Positions 8,875-18,128 of a DNA stretch of 64,000 nucleotides are shown piece after piece. Within the stretch, counting starts at the first letter, position 1; each line of letters opens with the position of its first letter. Made by a program: the position numbers and the translations under genes. The notes under the pieces are model-generated. The model was not told where the DNA came from. It made no database searches and saw only the letters and a list, made by a program, of their open reading frames with translations. Source of the stretch: Pseudomonas neustonica (GTDB lineage Bacteria; Pseudomonadota; Gammaproteobacteria; Pseudomonadales; Pseudomonadaceae); NCBI RefSeq assembly GCF_003797945.1, contig NZ_RKKU01000003.1:186001-250000 (forward strand), written 5' to 3'.

Positions 8875-9906
8875 ATGTTCACAGCAATGCGGGCGGAGCG
8901 TATGCAGGGGCTGCATTTCTTTTCAGACCAGGCAAGCGGGCTGGAGGCTATCGTTGCTATCCACAATACTCACCTTGGGCCGGCGCTGGGTGGCTGCCGT
9001 TACCTTCCTTACAATAGCCTTGATGAGGCGGTTGCCGACGCCATGCGTTTGGCACGTGGTATGAGTTACAAAGCCGCGCTTGCTGGGCTTGAACAGGGCG
9101 GGGGCAAAGCCGTCATCTTGCGACAGCCCCACGTTGCCAATCGCGCGGCTCTCTTTGAGGCCTTTGGCCGCTGTATCGAATCCTTGCGCGGTGGCTATAT
9201 CACCGCCATGGACAGCGGTACCAGCAGCGCTGATATGGACTGCATTGCCCAGCAAACGGGCCATGTAACCAGTACTACCGAAGCGGGTGATCCCTCACCC
9301 CACACCGCCCTGGGTGTATTGGCTGGCATAAGGGCTGCCGTGCGGGCGCGCCTGGGGCAGGAAAGCCTCAGTGGCGTTCGTATAACTGTGCAGGGACTGG
9401 GCAATGTGGGTTATGCGCTGGCCCAGCTACTGCACGCTGAGGGAGCCGAGTTGATGGTCAGTGACCTGGATCAGGGTAAGGTACGCTTGGCTGAAGAGGA
9501 ACTGGATGCGCAGCCGCTGGCACTGGATGCGGTATACGAAGCGCCTTGCGATATCTTTTCACCCTGTGGACTCGGTGGTGCGATCAATCAGCGCAGCATC
9601 TCGTTATTGCGCTGCGCTGCGGTGGCGGGCGCAGCCAACAATCAGCTGATAGACATTGATATGGCCGATCAACTGGATGCGCGTGGCATTCTCTATGCGC
9701 CGGATTATGTGATCAATGCCGGCGGCTTGTTACATGTGGCGTTGACGCATCGAGGTGTGGCGCACGGCGAAATAGCGGCACGGGTCAAGGCCATAGGTGA
9801 GCGGCTGGATAGCATCTTTACGCAGAGTCAAAGCGAAGGGCGCTCGCCGGCAGAAGTCGCTGATCGCCAGGCAGAGCGCATAATCTATCCTGACGCCTCG
9901 GGTTAA
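8875..9906 (+). CDS. Glu/Leu/Phe/Val dehydrogenase family protein
   Basis: 343 residues. NAD-dependent oxidative deamination of a hydrophobic amino acid (leucine, valine or phenylalanine type) is the family reaction. Visible are the glycine-rich LGPALGGCR substrate segment, the catalytic-lysine region MSYKAALAGLEQGGGKAVI, the Asp-containing DSGTSSADMD loop and the Rossmann motif VQGLGNVGYALAQLL near residue 175. AGGAG precedes the ATG. A single gene, divergent from the Tim44-like gene. Substrate preference cannot be read from the sequence. Confidence 0.88.
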   Translation: MFTAMRAERMQGLHFFSDQASGLEAIVAIHNTHLGPALGGCRYLPYNSLDEAVADAMRLARGMSYKAALAGLEQGGGKAVILRQPHVANRAALFEAFGRCIESLRGGYITAMDSGTSSADMDCIAQQTGHVTSTTEAGDPSPHTALGVLAGIRAAVRARLGQESLSGVRITVQGLGNVGYALAQLLHAEGAELMVSDLDQGKVRLAEEELDAQPLALDAVYEAPCDIFSPCGLGGAINQRSISLLRCAAVAGAANNQLIDIDMADQLDARGILYAPDYVINAGGLLHVALTHRGVAHGEIAARVKAIGERLDSIFTQSQSEGRSPAEVADRQAERIIYPDASG

Positions 9907-9929
9907 GGCTTCAGCTCAGTAACAGCGCA

Positions 9930-10748
9930 TTATTCCAGCTTGAAGCGTTTGCGCATGCGTTTGTCGAGCATGGACAGCGGTAACCAACGCTTCAGGCGCA
10001 CCATGCTGCGTGCGCTGTGGCCAATCAGCGCCTGTTCCGGGCGGACCGGATTCTTCACGTAACCCAGCAACTCCTTGGCAAAGTCTGCAGCACTGGTGGA
10101 TTGGGCGTTCTGCGACGCCTTGGCGCGTGCTTGCACGGCTTTTTCCCAAGGCTTGAACCAGGATGTTTCTGCCATGGTGATGGCGGCGCTGGCGTTATTA
10201 CCGAAGTCCGAAGCAATAGCGCCCGGCAGCACCGTCAGTACCTGAACACCAAAGGGGTGCAGCTCCATCCGCAGGGCATCGGAAATCGCGTGCAGCGCGG
10301 CCTTGGAGGCGCAGTACACGCCGGAAAACGGCGTCGTGGTTACGCCAGAAACGCTACCGATATTGACGATCAGGCCTTTGCTGTCGCGTAGTAAGTGTGC
10401 GGTGTCGCGCACCAGTTGCAGCGGCGCAAAGACATTGGTGTCGAATTGCTTGAGCAGGGTGTCGCGATCCGCATCCATGATCGGTCCCATGGCACCGTAG
10501 CCAGCGTTATTGATCAGCAGGTCCAGGCGGCCGGCCTCGGTGCGCAGGCGCTCTGCGCAGGCTTGCCGCTGCTCTGCGTTATTCACATCCAACTGCACGG
10601 CAATGGCGCCCCGAGCGACCAGCGGTGCCAGTGTTTCCGGATTGCGGGCCGTGGCCCAGACCTGATAACCGGCATCCAGGCAGCAATGGGCCAGTGCTTG
10701 ACCGATACCGGTGGAACAGCCTGTGATCAACGCGACTTCTTGTGGCAT
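9930..10748 (-). CDS. Short-chain dehydrogenase/reductase
   Basis: 272 residues, a classical SDR: cofactor motif TGCSTGIG at the N-terminus, NNAG in LLINNAGYGAMG, catalytic Ser in IGSVSG and YxxxK as YCASKAALHA. The C-terminus is basic (LDKRMRKRFKLE), which often goes with membrane-lipid or retinol-type SDRs. AAGGA precedes the ATG. It lies 19 bases after the 154-residue membrane-protein gene, which follows tatD, so the three probably form an operon. Substrate unknown. Confidence 0.88.
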   Translation of the reverse strand: MPQEVALITGCSTGIGQALAHCCLDAGYQVWATARNPETLAPLVARGAIAVQLDVNNAEQRQACAERLRTEAGRLDLLINNAGYGAMGPIMDADRDTLLKQFDTNVFAPLQLVRDTAHLLRDSKGLIVNIGSVSGVTTTPFSGVYCASKAALHAISDALRMELHPFGVQVLTVLPGAIASDFGNNASAAITMAETSWFKPWEKAVQARAKASQNAQSTSAADFAKELLGYVKNPVRPEQALIGHSARSMVRLKRWLPLSMLDKRMRKRFKLE

Positions 10749-10767
10749 CTTTTATTATCCTTGTTGG

Positions 10768-11232
10768 TTAGTTGATGAATTCTGCGCTGACCTCATCGGC
10801 CTGGTAGTCCAGCTCGGCTTCGCGGTAGCCGCGTCGCAGGCGCGGCACGCTGAAACACAGCTTTACCTGCTCACCGGGTGCCAGGCGAGTAGGGCTGCTG
10901 AAGTCCAGCGCCACGCCAGCATCCAGCAAATTGGTGTTGTAGCCCGGTTGGCTAGCCACCAGCTGCCAGTGAATGTGCTGCACCGCTGAGTCACTCTGGT
11001 TGCTTATACGCACCACCAGTGGTTTGCCAAACTCACATTGCTCAGGCTGGTAGGCGAGGTCGAAAGCCAGTTGCTCTACTCGCTGGGCTTGTTGCCACTG
11101 CAGCAGGCCCATGACCAGGCCCAGCAGCAGGCCCAGACCCGCCAGCACGCCGCTTACCGGCAGCATCACCCTGGGGAAGCGCAACAGTAGAACCAGCCAG
11201 ACCAGAAAAATGGCAACGCCTAGAAAAGGCAT
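10768..11232 (-). CDS. Unknown membrane protein with C-terminal beta domain
   Basis: 154 residues. Two hydrophobic helices at the N-terminus (MPFLGVAIFLVWLVLLLRF and VSGVLAGLGLLLGLVMGLL) are followed by a beta-rich domain with PLVVRISNQSDSAVQHIHWQL and LAPGEQVKLCFSVPRL, reminiscent of an immunoglobulin-like fold exposed outside the membrane. I chose the ATG at 11232 because GAGGAG lies 7 bases upstream; an upstream extension would overlap tatD. I do not recognise the family. Confidence 0.72.
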   Translation of the reverse strand: MPFLGVAIFLVWLVLLLRFPRVMLPVSGVLAGLGLLLGLVMGLLQWQQAQRVEQLAFDLAYQPEQCEFGKPLVVRISNQSDSAVQHIHWQLVASQPGYNTNLLDAGVALDFSSPTRLAPGEQVKLCFSVPRLRRGYREAELDYQADEVSAEFIN

Positions 11233-11290
11233 GGGGTTTCTCCTCGGTTTGCCACTTGGAAAGACTCTCGACTGTAACAGACCGCCCTGC

Positions 11291-12085
11291 TCAAGACACT
11301 GGCGTGGTGGCCCAGTCGAATAATTCACAGCTGTTATGCCAGCACTGCTCGGCGAACTGCTGCACTGGTTGTTTGCGCAGCTCAGCCAAGTGCCTGGCGA
11401 TCGCAGGAATATTTTGCGGGCTATTACGTTGCGACACCGCGAAGCTGGGCGGCATATCGGGTGAGTCGGTTTCCAATACGATGCTATTGGCAGGCAGTTG
11501 GGCGATAGTGCGATGCATTCGTTTGGCCTGGGGCCATGTTGCGGCTCCGCCAATACCGAGTTTGAAGCCCAGCTTGAGATACTCCTGCGCTTCTTCCAGG
11601 CTGCCAGAAAAGGCGTGGATGATGCCGCTGCGCTGGAGTTTGAATCGCTTTAAGGTAGCAATACATTGCGCATGTGCGCGACGCACGTGCAGCAGCACGG
11701 GTAGCGAGAAGTCGGCCGCCAGTGCCAACTGCTGTTCAAACAGCTGTTGTTGGGCGTCGCGGTCGGTATTGTCGAGGTAGAAGTCCAGACCAAACTCGCC
11801 TACGGCACAGAGTTGGCGGTGGCCGCTGCAGTTCTGCAGTTGTTGGCGCAGTTGATCCAGGTGCTGCGGCTGATGCTCGGCACAGAACATCGGGTGCAGG
11901 CCGAAGGCTGCGTGCAACATGGGCTGCTGCTGAGTCAGTTGCCATACTTTTTGCCAGTTGCTGACGGCCACCCCCAGTACTACCAGTCGTTCGACACCCA
12001 GCTGCAAGCAATCATCCAGCACCGCGTCACGGTCGGGGTCAAAGGCGGCGAAGTCCAGGTGGGTATGGGTATCTATGTAGCGCAT
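11291..12085 (-). CDS. tatD: TatD-family metal-dependent hydrolase
   Basis: 264 residues. Metal ligands are visible in the opening motif DTHTHLDF, in GEFGLDFY, in PVLLHVRRAH and in LETDSPDM. The family comprises metal-dependent DNases and related hydrolases (TatD/YcfH). It is the first gene of a likely operon with the membrane protein and SDR genes. Its upstream region is almost entirely heptamer repeat (12103-12186), leaving only about 17 bases of ordinary sequence before the start codon. Confidence 0.92.
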   Translation of the reverse strand: MRYIDTHTHLDFAAFDPDRDAVLDDCLQLGVERLVVLGVAVSNWQKVWQLTQQQPMLHAAFGLHPMFCAEHQPQHLDQLRQQLQNCSGHRQLCAVGEFGLDFYLDNTDRDAQQQLFEQQLALAADFSLPVLLHVRRAHAQCIATLKRFKLQRSGIIHAFSGSLEEAQEYLKLGFKLGIGGAATWPQAKRMHRTIAQLPANSIVLETDSPDMPPSFAVSQRNSPQNIPAIARHLAELRKQPVQQFAEQCWHNSCELFDWATTPVS

Positions 12086-12102
12086 TGGTTAACGCTACGC
12101 TG

Positions 12103-12186
12103 GCAAGCCGCAAGCCGCAAGCCGCAGACTTCGAGCCTCAAGCCTCAAGCCTCAAGCCTCAAGCCTCAAGCTTCAAGCTTCAAGCG
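12103..12186. repeat. Degenerate heptamer tandem array upstream of tatD
   Basis: Twelve or so 7-base units in phase: AAGCCGC types, then AAGCCTC (about five), then AAGCTTC (two). On the minus strand these read GCTTGCG, GCTTGAG and GCTTGAA. The array fills the space between the prfC terminator and the tatD start. Confidence 0.93.
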
Positions 12187-12188
12187 AA

Positions 12189-12218
12189 AAGCCCGAACCA
12201 AAACACTGGAACGGGCTT
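12189..12218 (-). terminator. Terminator of prfC
   Basis: AAGCCCG / CGGGCTT with an inner CCA/TGG, followed on the minus strand by TTTT. It has the same stem sequence as the terminator at 7817-7853 and is flanked by heptamer repeats on both sides. Confidence 0.75.
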
Positions 12219-12224
12219 CTAATT

Positions 12225-12245
12225 GCTTGCAGCTTGCAGCTTGCA
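12225..12245. repeat. Heptamer tandem repeat (GCTTGCA)x3
   Basis: Three exact GCTTGCA units between the prfC stop codon and its terminator, mirroring the larger array on the other side of the hairpin. Confidence 0.9.
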
Positions 12246-12265
12246 GCTGCGCTTAGCGTAGCGCG

Positions 12266-13855
12266 TCAGTGATGCTCGCGGGTTGCGCGGAAGGCGATGT
12301 CGGGCCAGCGTTCTTCGGTCAGGCTGAGGTTAACGCGGGTAGGGGCCAGATAGGTCAGGTGGCCGCCGCCGTCAATCGCCAGGTTGTCGGTGGCCTTGTT
12401 GCTGAATTCTTCCAGTTTCTTGCGATCACTGGACTCGACCCAACGCGCTGACCAGACATTGATCGGCTCATAAATACACTCGACCTTGTATTCCTGTTGC
12501 AACCGTGAGGCAACTACATCGAACTGAAGCACACCAACGGCGCCAAGGATGATGTCGTTGTTGCGCTCCGGGAAGAATACCTGGGTGGCGCCTTCCTCAG
12601 CCAGCTCCTGCAGGCCCTGACGCAACTGCTTGGATTTCAGCGGGTCCTTCAGGCGCACGCGGCGAAACAGCTCAGGTGCGAAGTGCGGGATGCCGGTGAA
12701 CCCGATCTTCTCGCCCTCGGTGAAGGTGTCACCAATCTGAATGGTGCCGTGGTTGTGCAAGCCGATGATGTCGCCAGCCCAAGCCTCTTCCAGATGCTCG
12801 CGCTCGGCAGCGAAGAAGGTCAGGGCGTCGGCGATACGTACATCCTTGCCGGTGCGCACGTGATGCAGCTTCATGCCTTTTTCGTAACGGCCGGAACAGA
12901 TACGCAGAAACGCGATACGGTCGCGGTGTTTGGGATCCATATTCGCTTGAATCTTGAACACGAAACCGCTGAACGAGGCTTCAGTCGGCTGAACTGTACG
13001 CTCGTGGCTATCGCGAGGTTGTGGTCGTGGAGCCCAGTCGACGATGGCATCGAGTACCTGGTCGACGCCAAAGTTACCCAGTGCGGTGCCGAAGAATACG
13101 GGGGTCATTTCGCCTTTGAGAAACGCTTGCTCGTCAAACTCGTGGCAGGCGCCCTGCACCAGTTCCAGCTGCTCGACAAAGTCGTCGTAGAGGTCGCCCA
13201 GGTGAGCGCGCGCTTCGTCCGAGTCGAGCCGGTCGATGGTTTTGGTTTCCGTGCGCTCGTGGCCATGCCCTGCCTCATAAACGATGATGCAGTCGCGCTT
13301 GAGGTGATACACACCCTTGAAGTCGCGGTAGCAACCGATCGGCCAGGTGATGGGCGCGGCCTTGATGTTGAGCACGTCTTCGATTTCATCCAGCAGCTCA
13401 ATCGGGTCGCGTATATCGCGGTCGAGCTTGTTGACGAAACTGACGATGGGCGTATCGCGCAGACGGCATACGTCCATCAGGGCGATGGTGCGTGGCTCAA
13501 CCCCTTTACCGCCGTCGAGTACCATGAGCGCCGAGTCGACGGCGGTCAGGGTGCGGTAGGTATCTTCCGAGAAGTCTTCGTGGCCGGGGGTATCGAGCAG
13601 GTTGATCATGCCGTCACGATAAGGGAACTGCATCACCGAGGTGGTCACCGAGATACCCCGTTCCTTCTCCATTGCCATCCAGTCGGACGTAGCATGGCGG
13701 TCGGATTTCCGCGACTTGACGGTGCCGGCTACGCTGATCGCTTGCCCCATCAGCAGCAAGCGCTCGGTGATGGTGGTCTTACCAGCGTCAGGGTGAGAGA
13801 TAATGGCGAAAGTGCGGCGTTTACCGACTTCCTGTGCGATTGGAGCGTTCGACAT
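12266..13855 (-). CDS. prfC: Peptide chain release factor 3
   Basis: 529 residues, the family length. A translational GTPase that recycles RF1/RF2 from the ribosome after termination. G1 is SHPDAGKTT, the G2 region is [10 protein letters not shown]3 is DTPGHEDF and G4 is NKLD, followed by the beta-barrel domains and the RF3 C-terminal domain (NWELV-type region replaced here by [16 protein letters not shown]). It is a single gene with its own terminator. A 404-residue frame antisense to it is a coding shadow. Confidence 0.97.
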   Translation of the reverse strand: MSNAPIAQEVGKRRTFAIISHPDAGKTTITERLLLMGQAISVAGTVKSRKSDRHATSDWMAMEKERGISVTTSVMQFPYRDGMINLLDTPGHEDFSEDTYRTLTAVDSALMVLDGGKGVEPRTIALMDVCRLRDTPIVSFVNKLDRDIRDPIELLDEIEDVLNIKAAPITWPIGCYRDFKGVYHLKRDCIIVYEAGHGHERTETKTIDRLDSDEARAHLGDLYDDFVEQLELVQGACHEFDEQAFLKGEMTPVFFGTALGNFGVDQVLDAIVDWAPRPQPRDSHERTVQPTEASFSGFVFKIQANMDPKHRDRIAFLRICSGRYEKGMKLHHVRTGKDVRIADALTFFAAEREHLEEAWAGDIIGLHNHGTIQIGDTFTEGEKIGFTGIPHFAPELFRRVRLKDPLKSKQLRQGLQELAEEGATQVFFPERNNDIILGAVGVLQFDVVASRLQQEYKVECIYEPINVWSARWVESSDRKKLEEFSNKATDNLAIDGGGHLTYLAPTRVNLSLTEERWPDIAFRATREHH

Positions 13856-14214
13856 CAGCAGAGGTATTCCAGATTTTTTGCTGCCGGCGCAGCCTGATTG
13901 GCGTGGCGGGCGGCTTTAAGCGAAAAGTGGTGGTCATTTTCCCTGATCCGCGCGGTATACACAATCGACAGGACACAAATGCATCGGCTGTAGCCCCCCC
14001 CGAAGCTCGGGCATCTTCAGCTTTTTAAGCGCCTATTCTGTCTCCGGTATGACGCAAGTCGACAAGGCTTTATGCGCGACGATCCGGGTAATAATCTGCG
14101 CCTGCTGTGCCGTTGCTGCTAATCCACCGGGCGATAGCTGATTCCGGCAGTGACCTGCGCACTCGGGGATGTGTCAGGGACCCTTAGCGTTGGGCGGATT
14201 ATTTAGGCGGTTTC
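13856..14214. other. Intergenic region upstream of prfC
   Basis: A 359-base gap between prfC (whose promoter must be here) and the end of the c-di-GMP gene. It contains a run of eight C residues near 13996 and no coding frame with a ribosome-binding site. I see no RNA gene or clear terminator. Confidence 0.6.
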
Positions 14215-17200
14215 TCAGAAGCGTGGATTGCTGCGCAGATCCAGTTGATCAAGCATTACTGGCATACCAAACTGGTAGCCTTGCGCATAATCCACGCCGA
14301 TATGCGTCACGGTGTTGAGAATCGCTTCACTGCTGACATACTCGGCGATAACCTTTTTCTTCAGGTAATGGCCCATCTCGGTGATGGATTTGACCAGAGC
14401 GTAGTCGACATCGTTGGTATTGATATCGCGCACAAATGCACCGTCGATCTTGATGAAGTCCACTGGCAGGCGCTTTAAGTAAGAGTAGGACGATTGGCCT
14501 ACACCAAAGTCGTCGAGCGAGAAGCGACAACCGATGCTGCGCATTTCCTTGATGAAATCAGCAGCGTCGTCGAGGTTGGTGACCGCTGTGGTTTCGGTTA
14601 TCTCGAATACCAGCTTGTTGCGCGGGACCGGGTAGCGCACCAGTGCGTCAAAAATGAAATCCAGGAAGGTTTCATCGTTCATGCTGTGGCCCGACAGGTT
14701 GACCGAAAAGCCACCAAACAGGTGCAGTTCGTCCAGGTGGTCGTACATCCACTGCAATACATGCTCGATCACCCAGCGATCTACCGCGGCCATGCGGTTG
14801 TACTCCTCGGCAAACTTGATGAACTCGGCGGGTGGCGAGTCTTCACCATGTTCATCCAGCACGGTGAGCAGTACTTCGTAGTGCGCTAGGGTGCGCGCGC
14901 TGCCGTTGATCGGCGCGATCTTCTGGCAGCGTAGCTTCAGGTTATCGTTGTCCAGTGCACGATTGATGCGGGTGACCCAGGCCATTACCTCGTCCAGAGC
15001 TTCCAGCCGCTGGTCGCCCGGCCGCACTACCTGCACGTCTTTATAACCGGTTTTCTTGGACAGGCTGGTCGCCGACTCGACTGCACGTAATAACTCCATG
15101 ACCTTGTGGTTGCTGCGGTTCAAGCCGACCAGTGCCAGCGCGGTCTTGATAACAAAACTATGCTCTTCGTACTCAAAACGCTTTTCTTCGACGACGCCCT
15201 TGAGTTCGCGTGCGCTGCTGTAGCCAAGGGTTTCGGCATCTTCCTGCAGTAATATGGCGAACTGGTCAGCCCCCATGCGACCAACCAGACTACCCTGCTT
15301 GAGAAAGCTGCGCAGGCGCTGTGCAAGCGTGCTGAGAAAGCGATCCCCGGCTTCGTAGCCGCAGGTGTTGTTGATCACCTTGAACTGCATTATGTCGATA
15401 AAAATAAGGCTGAACCGCTCGGTCTCCTCGTTAGCGCCAGCTACAGTTTGTGCCAGTGTTCGGCAGAATTCTTTGCGGGTTAGAAATCCGGTAAGAGGAT
15501 CGTGACAGGAGTCGAAGGCCAGCTTGTCGTAGACTTTCTGCACCAGCGCATCGAACCCTTGCTCAACGGCGGGCAGTGCCGCATCACTGAGCAGTACCAG
15601 GTTACCGTCGCGCAGCAGGGTGGCCACTCGCTCCAGCGGCAGTTCGAGTTTTTGTGTGCCCTGGTGATTGGCAAATACATAGTGGCTGTGGTCATCGGCA
15701 GTCCAGGCCAGTTGCACCAGTTTTTCCTGTAGTTGGCCGTGACTCAGTTCAAACCACTGGGATACTTTCAGGCCACGCGCGCGTTTGATCCAGCGTTGCA
15801 GTGATAGCCCGCCATCGGGCAAGGCATCCAGGCGGTCTTGTAGGCTAGGTTCTGCCCCCAGGGGGGCCTGATAGGTGCCGATGCTGATGTCGTTGGGGTC
15901 GGTATCCAGCATCTGCCTGACCTGCGCCACCAGTTCGCGGTGGCTCAACTGGCCTTCCGGTATCTTGGAAAGCCCTCTTTCGACCAGCAGCAGCAAGTCC
16001 GCTTCGTTGAGCGGTTTTTCCATTGAGGTTAAACGGGTGCTATCGCGGTTGGCCGCCAGTTGCTCAATGACCTGCAGCGTTATTTCCCAGGAGCGGCTGG
16101 ACATCCCTTCACGCAGGTAACTCAGACGCATCAGGTCGCGCCAGCCATTTTCCAGAAGCGAGATAACCGTTTGCGGTATGGGGGCAGTCAGGACGCGCTC
16201 CAGCTCGCATTGAATCTGCCTATTGGCATGGCGCAGCCGTTGCTGCCCATCGCAGCCCTGACGAATGCGCTGCAGGTTACGTTCGATCAGGCGTTTTTCG
16301 CGGCCGACCAGTTGATCCAGTCTGTCGATGCTTTGGCTGAAGCCTTTACCGTCGGTTTTGTCCGCCAGAATCCCGCCGATGGCCTCGCGAATAGCAGGGG
16401 TATTCGCGGCTAGATTGCTGCTGCCTTTATCGGCCAGCAGGGCAATGTAATTCAGTGCCTGACGGGCGGGATGAGCTTCGGCTGAAAACAGCTCAGGGTC
16501 CTGCAAAATGGCGCGCAGCAGCGGCACCTGCAGTTTGCGGAATTCATCACGCAGATCGGCGTTGATGCGGTCGCTCTGCAGGATACTGTCGAATAAACCT
16601 TCGATGGTATCGGCGGCGTCCTGTTCCTGCTCGGATAGCGGTTGAGCGCTGCCCTTGGCTTGCCGCAGTAGTTCTTTCAGTGCGCCAGTCTGCACTAGCT
16701 GCACATCACCTCTAATCAGGCTTTCCTGCAATTGGCCAAGTTGTTGTGCGGTGGCTTGGCTGTGGTGTCCATCGCTATCGCTGGCAGCGACCGTTTCACC
16801 TGTCGCTTGGCGGCGCAGGCCCATCAGCTGACTAACAGTGCCGTAGGCTGAAGGCGGCTCGGCAGACGCCGCTGTATCCGACTCTTTCTCCAGCGTGCCG
16901 GTGACGTTTTCTTCTGCCGCCAGTGATTTGCTGGGCGGCGCGGTAGCCTTGCTGCTTTCTTCGGCCTCAGCTGCTGACTCGGGGCGATTCAGCAGCGCCT
17001 GTTCGGCCAGATACTGAGCTATGTCAATGTCCGGCAGAATGTCGGCATCAATAAACACTTGATTCAGTTGCTGGTAGAAAGCCTGGAGTTCGCCGAGCAG
17101 GGTTTTCTGCAATACGGCATAAACCACCTGTAACTGGGCGTGCGGCAACTGCAGGTGGTGAATTTGTTCAAAAAAACCGTTACATAGCGCCGCCGGGGAA

Positions 17201-18042
17201 AAAGGGTTGGGCGGGCGCTGACCATCGCGTTTGCCAAAGGCTGCATCGATACGAACCTGCAGCTCTATCAGTGCGTCACGTTGTTTCAATTCAGCCTTGG
17301 AGATGGCAACCCTCACCAGTAGCCAGTCTTCAAAGTCGTCCTTGGTGATCAGCTCCAGTGGCGAAGCTCTCTTGCTTTGGTCAGCCGCGGATATGCCCGC
17401 TAGCGGGTAAATGCCTTTGCTGAGTGCCATGGCGTCAGCAATGATGCATTGGCTAAGGCTGGCAAAAATGCGCTGGCGGTCCTTGCGAAACTGTCTGGTG
17501 GCAATAAGAAAGTGCTGCTGCGCACTGGTGTCGTGTTGCTGGTCTGCGGCGGCGAAGAGTTCATGCTCGAGTTGATGGCAAAACCCTGCGTACTGTTGCC
17601 GCAAAAAGTCGTGCAGCACCCGACAGGCGGACTGCATTAGGCTCTTTTTGTGTCGCTCGCTGAGTGCCGGCTGACTGCTGGCCAGTCTGGTGGATTGTTT
17701 GTTCTCTTGCGCCTGCGCGACCGAGAGATGCTGCAACACTCGGTAGACGGCGGGGTCGGGGTTGGGAACGTGCAGACCAGCGCCTTGTGGGGTCAGGCGA
17801 ACAATAGCAACGGGTAAGCGCAGATATTGTTGCGCCTGGCGGAAACTGATGCTGGCATTACTATGGTCTGCCGTCACGCGCCTGAGACTGTTGATGATGC
17901 CGCCGGCGATGGCGGCATCAAAGCTAACTTGCAGGCCGCCTTGACTGTACTCGACGATGGTGCAGTGGTGACTGTCTCCTTCCGCCACCGAGAGCACGGC
18001 ATCAACGTTACATATCTGGCGAGGGAACTTCCGCTTTTCCAT
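14215..18042 (-). CDS. PilZ-DUF1631-GGDEF-EAL cyclic-di-GMP protein
   Basis: 1275 residues. The N-terminal PilZ domain has the c-di-GMP-binding RxxxR (RKFPR) and, further on, EYSQGG in place of the usual D/NxSxxG. A long helical DUF1631 region (about 130-840) follows, then a GGDEF domain whose signature is RMGADQF, so cyclase activity is unlikely, and an EAL domain with YEVLL, VNLSG, FEITET, LDDFG, IKIDG and AQGYQFG, which looks intact for phosphodiesterase activity. No membrane segments. The start is uncertain: ATG 18042 or GTG 18051, neither with a good Shine-Dalgarno sequence. It follows atzF by 86 bases on the same strand. Confidence 0.88.
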   Translation of the reverse strand: MEKRKFPRQICNVDAVLSVAEGDSHHCTIVEYSQGGLQVSFDAAIAGGIINSLRRVTADHSNASISFRQAQQYLRLPVAIVRLTPQGAGLHVPNPDPAVYRVLQHLSVAQAQENKQSTRLASSQPALSERHKKSLMQSACRVLHDFLRQQYAGFCHQLEHELFAAADQQHDTSAQQHFLIATRQFRKDRQRIFASLSQCIIADAMALSKGIYPLAGISAADQSKRASPLELITKDDFEDWLLVRVAISKAELKQRDALIELQVRIDAAFGKRDGQRPPNPFSPAALCNGFFEQIHHLQLPHAQLQVVYAVLQKTLLGELQAFYQQLNQVFIDADILPDIDIAQYLAEQALLNRPESAAEAEESSKATAPPSKSLAAEENVTGTLEKESDTAASAEPPSAYGTVSQLMGLRRQATGETVAASDSDGHHSQATAQQLGQLQESLIRGDVQLVQTGALKELLRQAKGSAQPLSEQEQDAADTIEGLFDSILQSDRINADLRDEFRKLQVPLLRAILQDPELFSAEAHPARQALNYIALLADKGSSNLAANTPAIREAIGGILADKTDGKGFSQSIDRLDQLVGREKRLIERNLQRIRQGCDGQQRLRHANRQIQCELERVLTAPIPQTVISLLENGWRDLMRLSYLREGMSSRSWEITLQVIEQLAANRDSTRLTSMEKPLNEADLLLLVERGLSKIPEGQLSHRELVAQVRQMLDTDPNDISIGTYQAPLGAEPSLQDRLDALPDGGLSLQRWIKRARGLKVSQWFELSHGQLQEKLVQLAWTADDHSHYVFANHQGTQKLELPLERVATLLRDGNLVLLSDAALPAVEQGFDALVQKVYDKLAFDSCHDPLTGFLTRKEFCRTLAQTVAGANEETERFSLIFIDIMQFKVINNTCGYEAGDRFLSTLAQRLRSFLKQGSLVGRMGADQFAILLQEDAETLGYSSARELKGVVEEKRFEYEEHSFVIKTALALVGLNRSNHKVMELLRAVESATSLSKKTGYKDVQVVRPGDQRLEALDEVMAWVTRINRALDNDNLKLRCQKIAPINGSARTLAHYEVLLTVLDEHGEDSPPAEFIKFAEEYNRMAAVDRWVIEHVLQWMYDHLDELHLFGGFSVNLSGHSMNDETFLDFIFDALVRYPVPRNKLVFEITETTAVTNLDDAADFIKEMRSIGCRFSLDDFGVGQSSYSYLKRLPVDFIKIDGAFVRDINTNDVDYALVKSITEMGHYLKKKVIAEYVSSEAILNTVTHIGVDYAQGYQFGMPVMLDQLDLRSNPRF

Positions 18043-18128
18043 AAACTGCACCCAGATCGACTACTTGGTCTGAAATCAGTTTATGTGCTGTGTTGGTAAA
18101 AGTCTCGTTTCCCCTTTTTATCCCTTGT

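Noticed and set aside
12103-12250. CRISPR array
   Set aside because: Units are 7 bases with no spacers and no cas genes in the window.
12683-13897. 404-residue plus-strand frame antisense to prfC
   Set aside because: prfC is complete and conserved on the other strand. The frame has no recognisable domain.
13990-14005. Run of eight C residues as a phase-variable switch
   Set aside because: It lies between genes about 140 bases upstream of prfC and not in a coding frame; no evidence of length variation from one sequence.
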